The translations under genes and the position numbers were made by a program. This document shows positions 7,374 to 17,216 of a stretch of 64,000 nucleotides of DNA, one piece after another. The notes below the pieces were generated by a model, which was given only the letters and a program-made list of their open reading frames with translations, was not told where the DNA came from and searched no databases. Source of the stretch: Nitrospiraceae bacterium (GTDB taxonomy: Bacteria > Nitrospirota > Thermodesulfovibrionia > UBA6902); NCBI GenBank assembly GCA_003599275.1, contig QZJG01000044.1, positions 1-64,000 on the forward strand, read 5' to 3'. The number at the start of each line of letters is the position of its first letter. The stretch's first letter is position 1.

Positions 7374-9566
7374 TCAATAAGCCACAATGAGGACCCCTGC
7401 CGTCACTGCGATCTGGTAAAGAATCTGCGTCAGGTCTTTCGTATTTCTCAGCCAGGCAACGCGTTCCAGTTTCTCAGGCACCACGATGGTGTCTCCGGGA
7501 TCTATCCCTTTGTTCTCTTCAGTGTAAGACTCTATCTCCCATCTGGATTGTGAGTTGTTCCAGTTTAAAAAACCGTTGGACATTTTCCTGGCTGTGCCGT
7601 CCACTTTTAAAACATAGACGTTCCCCTCGTCTGCATATTTCGCATATCCGCCCGCCATATCTATATAATCTTTATAATCAAGTTTCCCGGAGTAAACAAA
7701 ACTGCTGCGGGACGTTACGGCGCCTGCAACATTAACAACATTGTTTCGCATTGGGATGGCAAGACTGTCTCCTTCTTCGAGCTCAATGTCGTATTCAGTG
7801 TTTTTCAATAGTCTGAGATGTGCAAGCTTTATCGACATCCTGCCGGTTGCAGACAACCTTTTCAGGGATTCAATAAACAGCCTTTTTTGCTCGCTCGCGG
7901 CTTTTATTGCAGTTACTTCTTCGGCACTCAATGAAGATGAAATATCCATCGACCCGGAAGCTATCAGTTCCCTTTCAAGCCTCTCCACCATTTCCGCAAG
8001 ACTTTTCTGCTGAAGCTCTTTGACGCTGTTTCTTGTAAATACAGCACCTTTCAGGTAGGCCCGGTCGGCAAATCCCCCTGCCCGCTCAATGAGAGAAGAT
8101 AGCCGTTCTCTTTTTTTAATCGTATACGTGCCCGGGAATTTTACCTCTCCGGACACGGTAACCGTCCTGTAGAGTTTCCAGTCCGGCACGGCACGGACAA
8201 AAAGGTAATCATTTACCGCCATCTGAATATTATGTTGAGGGTCTCCCTCCATGGCTTTAAAGACATCGACAGGCATTTGCACTGTAAGAGGCCCCGAAGG
8301 TGTGACCGTCACCCTGGTAAGCTCGGCTTCATTCGAAGCGAAGTAAAGGAGCCCGCCCGAAAGAGCTATTACATCCCGGACAGCAGTCATCCCGGGGGTT
8401 ATCCCGTAATTGCCCGGGTTTGCGACCGCACCGGCAAGGGTGGCGGTATTTTCCGTATCCGTTACGCTGAATATTTTTACAAGATCACCGTCATTGAGAA
8501 CAAAATTCTTGTCGGGTTTTTTATCGAGGTCAAATAAATCCCCCTCAAAAATGGTCCTGAACTGATGATCGGACACTCTCTGCACCTGAATGCGGCCCTT
8601 AAAAGCAACACTCGTCAAACCTCCGGCCATATGGATGAGATCAAGAAGCCTTGTCTCTCCCCTTAATTCATAAATGGCAGGGGTGTTCACATTGCCGGCT
8701 ATGCCAGCGAGCGGCCCGACCGGCGGGATGTATATTACATCTTCAGGCATCAGCCTGACATCTTTTGACTTGTCGCCTTTCAGAAGAAAATCATACATAT
8801 CAAAATGGACAACTGTCCTGCCTTCTCTTTTCAACTGGATATCACGCATCGTACCTGTCTTGCCCGGTCCGCCCGCGGCAAAAAAGGCATTGACAAGGGT
8901 AGAAAGCGATGAGACCGTATATGCGCCGGGATGCTCGGCATTTCCCACAGTATAAATCAGCATTGTTCTGAGAGACCCCATGCTCACATTCATCTCAAAC
9001 CCGGTATAATACTTTGAAAGCTCGTTTCGCAGGACGTCCTTTAGTTCGCTGAAGGTGAGACCGGTGACGCCGATTGCGCCGATCTTGGGCAAACTGATCT
9101 TGCCGTCCCTGTCTACCGCAACGTTCCAGTTCCCCTCTATTTTCCCCCATACTGATATCCTGATTTCGTCTCCGGGACCTATTACATAATCAGGTCCTAC
9201 GGGCACATTTGTTGAAGGCGCGAATGATGTGGATGTCCCCGTGAAAAGGTCATAGCCGAACTGCCTGATGTTCGTGGATATCTCGGACATGGACTGCCCG
9301 GAAATAAACTGTTCAAAAGCGGACACGGTTTTTTCAGACGGTTTTGGCTGAACAACAGACGCCTGCGGGGCAGCCTGCCCGGTTTTCCCCCGGACTTCTT
9401 CATGGACCGCAGGAGGTATTTGAGAAGGCAACTGCTGTATAACCGGCGATATGGCTTCCGGAGACACAGGTGCGGTCTTCACCTGCTGGGCGAAGACCGC
9501 ATTGATAAAAAAGATCGCAGGTAAAAGCAGTGAAATCAGAAAAGGGAGAAATGATGTTTTTTTCAT
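7374..9566 (-). CDS. Wza-type polysaccharide export protein with multiple SLBB domains
   Basis: YVIGPGDEIRISVWGKIEGNWNVAVDRDGKISLPKIGAIGVTGLTFSELKDVL plus several SLBB repeats. Confidence 0.93.
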   Translation of the reverse strand: MKKTSFLPFLISLLLPAIFFINAVFAQQVKTAPVSPEAISPVIQQLPSQIPPAVHEEVRGKTGQAAPQASVVQPKPSEKTVSAFEQFISGQSMSEISTNIRQFGYDLFTGTSTSFAPSTNVPVGPDYVIGPGDEIRISVWGKIEGNWNVAVDRDGKISLPKIGAIGVTGLTFSELKDVLRNELSKYYTGFEMNVSMGSLRTMLIYTVGNAEHPGAYTVSSLSTLVNAFFAAGGPGKTGTMRDIQLKREGRTVVHFDMYDFLLKGDKSKDVRLMPEDVIYIPPVGPLAGIAGNVNTPAIYELRGETRLLDLIHMAGGLTSVAFKGRIQVQRVSDHQFRTIFEGDLFDLDKKPDKNFVLNDGDLVKIFSVTDTENTATLAGAVANPGNYGITPGMTAVRDVIALSGGLLYFASNEAELTRVTVTPSGPLTVQMPVDVFKAMEGDPQHNIQMAVNDYLFVRAVPDWKLYRTVTVSGEVKFPGTYTIKKRERLSSLIERAGGFADRAYLKGAVFTRNSVKELQQKSLAEMVERLERELIASGSMDISSSLSAEEVTAIKAASEQKRLFIESLKRLSATGRMSIKLAHLRLLKNTEYDIELEEGDSLAIPMRNNVVNVAGAVTSRSSFVYSGKLDYKDYIDMAGGYAKYADEGNVYVLKVDGTARKMSNGFLNWNNSQSRWEIESYTEENKGIDPGDTIVVPEKLERVAWLRNTKDLTQILYQIAVTAGVLIVAY

Positions 9567-9694
9567 AATTGGTCCTTAGATAAGAAATTATGGTTCATTG
9601 TCTTGAGTCCATTCCAATACAAGGTTTATAAAAATAAAAGCATCCTATTGTAAAAAGGAAACATCTTTAATGCAACCTTGCTGAAATGGAGTTC

Positions 9695-10771
9695 TTATTT
9701 CCTGGCGGCGCTCAGTTTGATTATCCTGAGATTCTCTATGAAAACACCGACAAATGACATGAGAATACAAAGGACCAGAAACATCACCCACGAGTTGAGG
9801 GTGTAAAGCGCAAAAGCAAGCAAAGACAGCAGCGCCGAGAAGAGCCAGTAAGTCTTGACCACGCGTCCGGGGGCGATTCCCGACCTGATCATAAGGTGAT
9901 GCATGTGTGTCTTATCGGCCAGAAAGGGATGTTTATTTCTCCAGATTCTCAGCATCATTACCCGTATGGTATCGAAAATGGGGATCCCCAGAATGATCAC
10001 CGGCACCATCGGATCAACAGTGCCATTGCCCTGAGTAAGCATTATTGCATGGACCGCAAGAGAAAAACCGAGGAAGAGGCTTCCCGAATCACCCATGAAT
10101 ATCTTTGCCCTGGGATAGTTATATCTGAAAAGTCCGAGCGTACCGCCAAGGTTTATAACGCTGAGATAAAAAACGGTTTCATTCCCGTTTACGAGAGCAA
10201 ATGCAGCGAAGGTTGCGAATGCTATGGAAGAAATGCCGCATGCCAGGCCATTCAGCCCGTCGATCAAATTGATAGCGTTTACCACCCCGAATACCGCCAC
10301 GTATGTAAATGGAATACCGAAAATGCCGAGGTATATCTCTCCGAGACCGAACAGATCTCCCAGGCTTTTTACCCATATACCGGCGCCGAAAATAATAATT
10401 GAGGTGGCAACAAGCGAAAACCCCAGTTTTAATTTCCAGTGGGCCGTCCTGATATCATCAATGATCCCGAGTATTAACATTAATATGGACGAAATAATAT
10501 ATGACCAGATCGTTTTGTCAAAAGGACTTATAAAACATGAAACCAGGAGGATGCCGGACGCAATTGCAATGCCACCGAATTTGGGCGTCGGATGTGTATG
10601 GATATGCCTTTTCCCCGGCAGGGCCACTGCGCCGCTGCTGTATGCAATCTCCGTTACGAGCGGAACAAGCGCATATGAAATCACAAATGCAAATATAAAA
10701 AGTCCGTAAACAGGGATTGCGACATCGTTTGTAAGAGCTACCGAACCCGTTATAAAACTTAAAGCCTGCAT
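9695..10771 (-). CDS. MraY/WecA-family undecaprenyl-phosphate glycosyl-1-phosphate transferase
   Basis: TPKFGGIAI, GIIDDIRT, NAINLIDGLNGLACG, KIFMGDSGSLFLGF, DKTHMHHLM. Confidence 0.94.
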   Translation of the reverse strand: MQALSFITGSVALTNDVAIPVYGLFIFAFVISYALVPLVTEIAYSSGAVALPGKRHIHTHPTPKFGGIAIASGILLVSCFISPFDKTIWSYIISSILMLILGIIDDIRTAHWKLKLGFSLVATSIIIFGAGIWVKSLGDLFGLGEIYLGIFGIPFTYVAVFGVVNAINLIDGLNGLACGISSIAFATFAAFALVNGNETVFYLSVINLGGTLGLFRYNYPRAKIFMGDSGSLFLGFSLAVHAIMLTQGNGTVDPMVPVIILGIPIFDTIRVMMLRIWRNKHPFLADKTHMHHLMIRSGIAPGRVVKTYWLFSALLSLLAFALYTLNSWVMFLVLCILMSFVGVFIENLRIIKLSAARK

Positions 10772-11116
10772 TCTGACCCCCCTTTCTATATTCCTTATAC
10801 CCTGGCGAGCATTATATCATATTGCAAGCAGGCTCGTGCAATTAATTTTACTTAATTCGTTATTGACCTCTCTATCTGCAAGTACTAAAATACTTCCTGA
10901 AGAATTTTGGGGCAGACAGCAATTTTCCATTTTTCCATAACTATGGACTCTTAACTCTCGACTCGCTACTTTTGTAGCTGAGACGGCGGAGCAGTAGGGA
11001 AAATAGCTAACAAAGTTGCAGTGTTGTGTTGACCTTGTTTCCCAGTAGTTACTACAATATCTTATTATTTAGTAATGTATTGAAAATAATAATCTAAATT
11101 ACAGGAAGATACCACC

Positions 11117-11542
11117 ATGTCAATTCAGGAACTAATTGTAAAAGAACTGCAACAGCATGACGTTATTTTATTTGCGTTTCTTTTTGGTTCTTATGCGGAA
11201 GACCGCGCTACCGGTATAAGCGATATAGATGTGGGGATTTATACAAATAAGGCTGTAAGTTTGACGGATATCGGATTGATGACCGCACACCTTGAAAAGA
11301 TTTCCCGGAAGAAGACGGATTTATTGATTTTAAACTCCCTGTATAAAACAAAACCGGTCCTGGCCTTTGAAGTAATTGCAAAGGGCAGATTAATCTTTTG
11401 CAGAGACCATGAAACACTGACTGAGTTCAAAAAAAATGTGTTCCTGTATTTTATTGATACCAAACCATTACGAGACATGATAGACAGATCGTTCAGGAAA
11501 AGGCTGCAAAGCGGGCATTTCGGAGAAAGAAATTATGCTTGA
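11117..11542 (+). CDS. MntA-like minimal nucleotidyltransferase (antitoxin of HepT/MntA type)
   Basis: FLFGSYAEDRATGISDIDVGIYT: GSx10DxD motif. Confidence 0.85.
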   Translation: MSIQELIVKELQQHDVILFAFLFGSYAEDRATGISDIDVGIYTNKAVSLTDIGLMTAHLEKISRKKTDLLILNSLYKTKPVLAFEVIAKGRLIFCRDHETLTEFKKNVFLYFIDTKPLRDMIDRSFRKRLQSGHFGERNYA

Positions 11543-11637
11543 ACGGCTGAAATTGCTTGAAGGGAATATAAATGAGCTTGTGGCTTTAAGAAAGAAATAT
11601 ACTTTGGAAGATGTGCAGGCTGAAGGGTCAGTATAAG
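11536..11637 (+). pseudogene. truncated HepT toxin remnant (33 aa)
   Basis: ATGCTTGAACGG...: MLERLKLLEGNINELVALRKKYTLEDVQAEGSV*, overlaps mntA stop as in intact pairs, then runs into cysC-like sequence. Confidence 0.6.
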
Positions 11638-11811
11638 AAAGCAAGGGCGGGGATCATCACAAACTATACCGGCATCGATGCCCCATATGAAGAGCCGGAG
11701 AAGCCGGAATTGATAATTAATACGGAAAAGATTAAGCTTGAAAGCTCCGTTCAGCGGGTCCTTGGGCTTCTCGTGAAGAAAAATTTCATCGTATGCACTA
11801 CCGAACTGTAG
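11629..11811 (+). pseudogene. APS kinase (cysC) C-terminal fragment, copy 1
   Basis: GQYKKARAGIITNYTGIDAPYEEPEKPELIINTEK resembles the CysC GLYKKARAGEI..FTGIDDPYEPPENPEL region; no catalytic N-terminus. Confidence 0.7.
11643..11729 (+). repeat. direct repeat A, copy 1
   Basis: gggcggggatcatcacaaactataccggcatcgatgccccatatgaagagccggagaagccgga..., nearly identical at 12753-12839. Confidence 0.9.
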
Positions 11812-11825
11812 TTCTGTGGCTCTGA

Positions 11826-11877
11826 GGTGCTGACTTCTTTTTTTTCCCTTGTGACTGAGAGGGCGGAGCAGTGCCGG
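11826..11877 (+). repeat. direct repeat B, copy 1
   Basis: ggtgctgacttctttttttt-cccttgtgactgagagggcggagcagtgccgg, repeated at 13128-13179. Confidence 0.9.
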
Positions 11878-11973
11878 AAAATCTGCAGAATCGGTCAGCT
11901 AAGCAAGATTTAAGAGCGGTATCTCCCATTGATAAACAATTTTGGTATGTTAAAATAACTGAGAGGAGATTAG

Positions 11974-12281
11974 CGATGGTCAATCAGAAAATCATTTCAA
12001 ATATTTTGAAGCCTCTCGTAATATCAGGAGTTTATAAGGATGAAACGGTGGCTTTAAAAGGTATTGTTGCAGATTATATGCAACGGAGAATAGAAACATA
12101 CGTATCTGTCATAAAAAAAATGGAGTCTAAATATGGTAAAGATTTTGTTGCTGTAAGTAAAAAGATCAAAAAAAAGGCAACAATAGAAGTTGAAGACGAC
12201 TGGATGGAATGGAAGGCTGCAATAGTAATGAGTCAGGCATGGCATCAAGCATTAAAAAAACTCCTCAATAATGCTGCATAA
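11974..12281 (+). CDS. putative antitoxin partner (TumA-like) of DUF6516/TumE-type TA pair
   Basis: GAGAGGAG RBS before ATG; MVNQKIISNILKPLV...; overlaps the TumE-like gene. Confidence 0.55.
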
Positions 12282-12648
12282 ATTTGATATTTATAAAATA
12301 ATTGCAGCCCTCAGGAAAATTTCCATAGTATCAAATGTTGAGATATTACTTATTGATGAAATCGAACATCGTGGATTCTATAAACTGCGGGGTACTCTTG
12401 TTCCTTCCAAATTCAAGCTTGACATAAAATATATCAGCACAGAAAAAGATATCTTGTATTCATACCAGCTATATACAGACGAAGCGGTTGCGAGATGGGA
12501 TAACGAACCTCATTATCCCGGTTTTAATAACTATCCACATCATTTACATTATAAAGAAAATATTGGAGCATCCGTACTTTCTGGAAATCCGATACATGAT
12601 GTTAATAAGATATGCTCATTCGTTAAAGAAATAATAGGAAACATTTGA
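12271..12648 (+). CDS. TumE-like (DUF6516 family) toxin
   Basis: YSYQLYTDEAVARWDNEPHYPGFNNYPHHLHY: RWDN-PHxP-x-PHHxH signature. Confidence 0.7.
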   Translation: MLHKFDIYKIIAALRKISIVSNVEILLIDEIEHRGFYKLRGTLVPSKFKLDIKYISTEKDILYSYQLYTDEAVARWDNEPHYPGFNNYPHHLHYKENIGASVLSGNPIHDVNKICSFVKEIIGNI

Positions 12649-12752
12649 AATTTGTAAGCGATTTTTGCTGACCAGCTTGCAGGCTTGCTCGCGAAGGGCA
12701 GATCAAATGCATAACTGCAAGCCAGACCCTAAAATTTCAGAGAGAGACCCGA

Positions 12753-12839
12753 AAGGGCGGGGATCATCACAAACTATACCGGCATCGATGCCCCATATGA
12801 AGAGCCGGAGAAGCCGGATTTGATAATTGATACGGAAAA
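12753..12839 (+). repeat. direct repeat A, copy 2 (second cysC C-terminal fragment, continuing to about 12940)
   Basis: Near-identical to 11643-11729; downstream divergent text still reads as CysC C-terminus (LIIDTEKSDVIDSVKGIIEFLNK). Confidence 0.85.
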
Positions 12840-12939
12840 ATCGGATGTCATAGACTCAGTGAAGGGAATAATTGAATTTCTGAATAAAAGAAATTTTTTC
12901 CGTTATAACTCCGAGTCCCTTGAAAAGAGCCAATGGGGA

Positions 12940-13127
12940 TGACCGGCTTATTAATGAACTGTTTGATCAGGGATTCGCGTCTATGTGCTCGACGGTGATA
13001 ATGTCCGGCATGGTATTAACAGCAATCTCGGTTTCAGCCGCGATGACAGAAGAGAGAACCTGAGGCGGATTGCGGAACTTGCCGCTTTCATATCGCCTTA
13101 CAGAGAAGGCAGAGAGTATATCAGGGG
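12940..13127 (+). pseudogene. APS kinase (cysC) N-terminal/central fragment, frameshifted and internally deleted
   Basis: [13 protein letters not shown] [frameshift near 12980] [50 protein letters not shown]. Confidence 0.75.
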
Positions 13128-13179
13128 GGTGCTGACTTCTTTTTTTCCCCTTGTGACTGAGAGGGCGGAGCAGTGCCGG
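13128..13179 (+). repeat. direct repeat B, copy 2
   Basis: See 11826-11877. A shorter, more degenerate third copy is at about 10978-11005 (ctgagacggcggagcagtagggaaaat). Confidence 0.85.
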
Positions 13180-13251
13180 CGAGAATGAAGAAAATTCTTA
13201 ATCAAAAAAAATTTCGTCTATCTTATTCTGTTGCAATTTCTTGATAACTAA

Positions 13252-14076
13252 ATGAAAAAAATAGGATTCTTATATATAGCGTTCGGAATTAAATATATCA
13301 AAGAGGCAATTTTTTCTGCGAAGAGTCTCCGGAAATTTCATCCCGACGCATCTATCACAATTATTACTGACCGTCAGATTGATTCTGATTTGTTTAGCAA
13401 AGAAGTCATTAAACCCTCAAATAAGTCCTATGTGGATAAGATTAAATATATGCGGGAATCTCCATATGAAAAAACAATGTTTTTGGATACTGATACATAT
13501 ATTTGCGATAAAATTGGGTCTGTTTTTGGATTGCTGAAATATTTTGATGTTTGTATGGCCACCGAAATCGGCAGACCCCTTTTTAAAGATTTGCCTGAGG
13601 GGTTTGAAGATCATAAGGAATTTAACACCGGGGTCATTCTTTTTAACAATAACTCAAAAGTCCAGAAACTTTTTGAACTATGGGAAAAAACTTTTGAGAC
13701 GCGCAAACATTTAGATAGTCATGACCAGCCCAGTATGGCTATAGCACTTGCATATTCCGACGTCAAGTTTGGCGTCCTGCCTAACGAATATAATGTGAGA
13801 GCAATATATCCTGAAGTTTTGTCGAGAGAGGTTACAATAATTCATGCCAGACTTCGGGATTATCAAAAGACACTTAAAAAACTTAATAAGAATTCTGATA
13901 TGGCACGCAACTGGCTTCCTGCGAGCATGGAATGTATCCCAATATATGGAAATGCATTAACAAAGCTATGGCTGGGTATTAAATCAGTGTTGTCTCCGGC
14001 AGTTAATAAGGTAAGAAGCAAATTGGGTTTGCAAGGGGATCTGATTTTGCCCGGGAAAGGAAGATTTGAGGAATAA
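13252..14076 (+). CDS. nucleotide-diphospho-sugar glycosyltransferase (GT8-like)
   Basis: MFLDTDTYICD DxD-type motif, EFNTGVILFNNN, DQPSMAIAL. Confidence 0.75.
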   Translation: MKKIGFLYIAFGIKYIKEAIFSAKSLRKFHPDASITIITDRQIDSDLFSKEVIKPSNKSYVDKIKYMRESPYEKTMFLDTDTYICDKIGSVFGLLKYFDVCMATEIGRPLFKDLPEGFEDHKEFNTGVILFNNNSKVQKLFELWEKTFETRKHLDSHDQPSMAIALAYSDVKFGVLPNEYNVRAIYPEVLSREVTIIHARLRDYQKTLKKLNKNSDMARNWLPASMECIPIYGNALTKLWLGIKSVLSPAVNKVRSKLGLQGDLILPGKGRFEE

Positions 14077-14079
14077 GTT

Positions 14080-14856
14080 ATGACACTTAATGGTTTAAAG
14101 TACAGATTATATCTCTTAAAACAAATTTTATTTGGAAAGAATCTTCCTGTGCCGAAAGACGAACCTAACATTATCAATGGTTATTTCAATACTACTCCTG
14201 AATGGCTGCAATTCAATGCCCACGCAAACATATTCAGGTTACTTGATGATATTCATGTAGCAGAAGATTACAGGGCTGAAGCAGAAGAGCTGAAGTCGTT
14301 AACACGTTGTGACAAAGATCAAAACAGGAATATCTCTGAAATAGATGTGAATCATCTGCTATACAATCTGGTCAGACACATCAAACCAAAGAAGATCCTG
14401 GAAATAGGAGTATATGCGGGTACGGCCTCATGCCACATGTCGGCGGCGCAACATAAGTATATGAAAACTGCCGATATGTCACTTGTTGACATCAATCGTG
14501 AAAACCTGGAACAGACACGGAATAATCTGACTAAATTTAATCTAATGAAGGAAGTAAAATTTTTTGAAGGCGACAGTGAGGAATTGGCAGCATCAGGGAA
14601 AATCGAGGTTTGTGATTTTATTTTTTTGGACGCAGACCATACATTAAAAGGGGTCATGCGTGATGTAACATCATATTGGGGACTGTTAGCTGAAAACGGT
14701 ATTCTGGCGTTCCATGACAGTATCACATGGAACGGGGTGCGGACAGTTGTTAACCGGATCGCAAAATCTGAAAATCCGACATTTACATTTGCATCTTCCT
14801 TAGGCTGCGGAGTATCTATCGTGCTGAAGAAATCGAACAGTCCATTCCAGGACTGA
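14080..14856 (+). CDS. class I SAM-dependent O-methyltransferase
   Basis: ILEIGVYAGTASCHMSAA ... VCDFIFLDADHTLKGVMRDVTSYWGLLAENGILAFHD. Confidence 0.85.
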   Translation: MTLNGLKYRLYLLKQILFGKNLPVPKDEPNIINGYFNTTPEWLQFNAHANIFRLLDDIHVAEDYRAEAEELKSLTRCDKDQNRNISEIDVNHLLYNLVRHIKPKKILEIGVYAGTASCHMSAAQHKYMKTADMSLVDINRENLEQTRNNLTKFNLMKEVKFFEGDSEELAASGKIEVCDFIFLDADHTLKGVMRDVTSYWGLLAENGILAFHDSITWNGVRTVVNRIAKSENPTFTFASSLGCGVSIVLKKSNSPFQD

Positions 14857-14877
14857 AAAGAAATTAATAAAGACAAT

Positions 14878-15738
14878 ATGCGATTTACAGCTAATATGAA
14901 AAATGATCTTTTATTTACATACGCTAATTGGGGAGATGTCAGATCTGCAGATTTCGTTAATCTAATAAGTGAATTAGGTAAATTGGGCGCGCTTGCCGGA
15001 CAGCATACGTCAAAGGACGGCGCAGGAAGATTGCAGCATTTTACACTGAAACTATGGGAAACCCCGTTTATAGCGATACAAGTACAAAATATACGTTCAG
15101 CCGGCTTGCGTATTCTTGATATCGGTTCAGGCCTGAGCCCGCTGCCTGCTCATCTCCAGTCGCTTGGGCACAGCGTCACCGCCGTCGATAATAATGCTTG
15201 GAATCTATGGGAGAAGGGCGCGGGATGGATGAAATCCATATACCGGACCGGAGCGGAATATGTTGAACTTTCGAATCTTCGCGACATCACCCGGTTTGAC
15301 AAACACAGTTTCGACGTGATTACTTCATGCAGTGTAATAGAGCATTTTGATGAGGAGACATTCAGGATATTCCGTGAAGTATTGAAACATGCGGCAAACC
15401 CCGAAGGCCAGATAATATTAACTTATGATTTTGATATAGCAATATGGGGAGCGGTTTCAAAAGACAGGGACATGCTGGATATAATAAAAGCTGGCAGGCT
15501 AATGGAAAATCTCTTTGGTGAGGGGCCGGTCTCCCAACAGCTCATCGCTAAAACCATGAAACTGCAAAACAGAATAAAACTGGCGTACCCTCTGTTTCTT
15601 GCATCAAGAAGTCATCTTTTCAAGCTGTACAGAAAATTAAAGAAGACGGGCCCGATGTTCAACAATCTCGGCACCAGCTTACGTGAAGTAACATCTTCGA
15701 TAGGCATTTCCTGCCCTATTTCCTGCTTGATAAAATAA
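14878..15738 (+). CDS. class I SAM-dependent methyltransferase
   Basis: LRILDIGSGLSPLPAHLQSLGHSVTAVDNNAWN ... FDVITSCSVIEHF. Confidence 0.85.
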   Translation: MRFTANMKNDLLFTYANWGDVRSADFVNLISELGKLGALAGQHTSKDGAGRLQHFTLKLWETPFIAIQVQNIRSAGLRILDIGSGLSPLPAHLQSLGHSVTAVDNNAWNLWEKGAGWMKSIYRTGAEYVELSNLRDITRFDKHSFDVITSCSVIEHFDEETFRIFREVLKHAANPEGQIILTYDFDIAIWGAVSKDRDMLDIIKAGRLMENLFGEGPVSQQLIAKTMKLQNRIKLAYPLFLASRSHLFKLYRKLKKTGPMFNNLGTSLREVTSSIGISCPISCLIK

Positions 15739-15766
15739 AACTTCCTGCATTAACTGCAATATAAGA

Positions 15767-17209
15767 ATGTCCAATATAGAGAAGAACGTTACCAGCGGGT
15801 TCCTGTGGATAAACCTTTCGCGTTATGTCAGTACATTTATCAATTTTGCAGGCGGTATTTATCTGGCGCGACAGATTGACCCTGTATATTTCGGGCAGCA
15901 GGGGCTTGCATTTGCTTACTTATCCATTATATTTGTCCTGGGGCAGTTTGGCCAGGAATATGACATTATAAGGAGCAGCGAGGACGAAGTAGAAAAAGTG
16001 GCTGGAACGCATATGTCAATACGTATCGGCCTAATAGCATTAGTCGGTTTGAGTCTTCTGGTTATTTATTTGTTCAGGGTCCCTCTTGGCCTTGACAATG
16101 TGTATATTTATCTGTTCGCGCTTTACTTATCACAAAGTCCGTCGGAGATAATCAGCATTTACGGCTTAATAATGAGCAGGGAAATGCTTTTTAAAAGGTT
16201 GGCCTTTATTGACCTGACGTCTTCCGTGATTTCAATGACTACTGCATGTATCCTGGCTTATTACGACGTGAAAGTTTGGGCGCTCGTGTGGTTGCTGATG
16301 GCCCAACATATTTCCACGATGATATTGAATTTTATTTTATGTCCCAGAAGATTTTGTCCAAAATTTGATAAGAAAACAGCATTGAAATCTTTCCACTACG
16401 GCAAACATGTTTTCCTGTATAGATTGTTTTCTCGCTCATATGCAAAATTGGATGATGTGGCCGTTGGCTCTCTTGTCAATCAAACAGCTCTGGGGTTTTA
16501 TCAGCGTGCATATGGCCTTTCAGGCTACCTGCAACAGCTATTATTTGCCGGGATAACTGCTGTGACAGGACCGTACTTTGGAAAGATATCGGCTGACAGT
16601 GAGGGCCTTGGGAAGAAATTTCAGTTCGTTGGCAATCTTATTGTCCGTGTCGCGATAAGTGGATATTGCGCGATAGCCATTGTCCTTCCTGAATTAATCG
16701 AAATATTGTACGGTAAAAAATGGCTGCCTACAGTGCCCTTATTCAGGTTATTGCTCCCTTTTGCAATAGTTCAGAGCATCAGTATGTATCTCGTAAACAC
16801 ACAGCTTGTCAGAGGGGAATCCTCTGCTGTCTCTCGTTCAAGTTTTGCTGCACTGATTGTCCTGCTGATATTTATGTTTCCTCTTCTGCACTTTTACAAA
16901 GCGGCCGGTGTCGCCATTGCTGTTGACATTAGCGCTATTGTAAGCATGGCGTTGTTGCTGTGGTACATGCGCGCTATAATGGACTTCAGCATAAGAAAGC
17001 TCTTCGCGGCGCCACTGATTGCTGCGTCAGCAGGTATTATTTGCTGGTTGTTCCTGTCTTCCTATTTTATCGTGTCCGGTAATCTGATAATGAAACTGGT
17101 AACAAACCTGTCGATATTTGGTATATCCTATTTGGCCATCCTGATTTTAGTGGACTACGCTTACTTAAGGGACGTTTGTTACCTGTTCAAGAATAGGCTG
17201 CTAACATAA
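15767..17209 (+). CDS. Wzx-like oligosaccharide flippase
   Basis: 480 aa polytopic; KNVTSGFLWINLSRYVSTFINFAGGIYLARQIDPVYFGQQGLAFAY ... ALGFYQRAYGLSGY. Confidence 0.9.
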   Translation: MSNIEKNVTSGFLWINLSRYVSTFINFAGGIYLARQIDPVYFGQQGLAFAYLSIIFVLGQFGQEYDIIRSSEDEVEKVAGTHMSIRIGLIALVGLSLLVIYLFRVPLGLDNVYIYLFALYLSQSPSEIISIYGLIMSREMLFKRLAFIDLTSSVISMTTACILAYYDVKVWALVWLLMAQHISTMILNFILCPRRFCPKFDKKTALKSFHYGKHVFLYRLFSRSYAKLDDVAVGSLVNQTALGFYQRAYGLSGYLQQLLFAGITAVTGPYFGKISADSEGLGKKFQFVGNLIVRVAISGYCAIAIVLPELIEILYGKKWLPTVPLFRLLLPFAIVQSISMYLVNTQLVRGESSAVSRSSFAALIVLLIFMFPLLHFYKAAGVAIAVDISAIVSMALLLWYMRAIMDFSIRKLFAAPLIAASAGIICWLFLSSYFIVSGNLIMKLVTNLSIFGISYLAILILVDYAYLRDVCYLFKNRLLT

Positions 17210-17216
17210 ACATAAA

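Noticed and set aside
11611-11811. 66-aa ORF as an intact gene
   Set aside because: It is the C-terminal piece of an APS kinase with no catalytic P-loop; treated as a pseudogene.
12985-13188. 67-aa ORF as an intact gene
   Set aside because: Frameshifted and internally deleted cysC fragment ending in repeat B sequence.
13187-13246. 19-codon [22 protein letters not shown] as a leader peptide before the first glycosyltransferase
   Set aside because: Too short to support, no attenuator hairpin seen after it.
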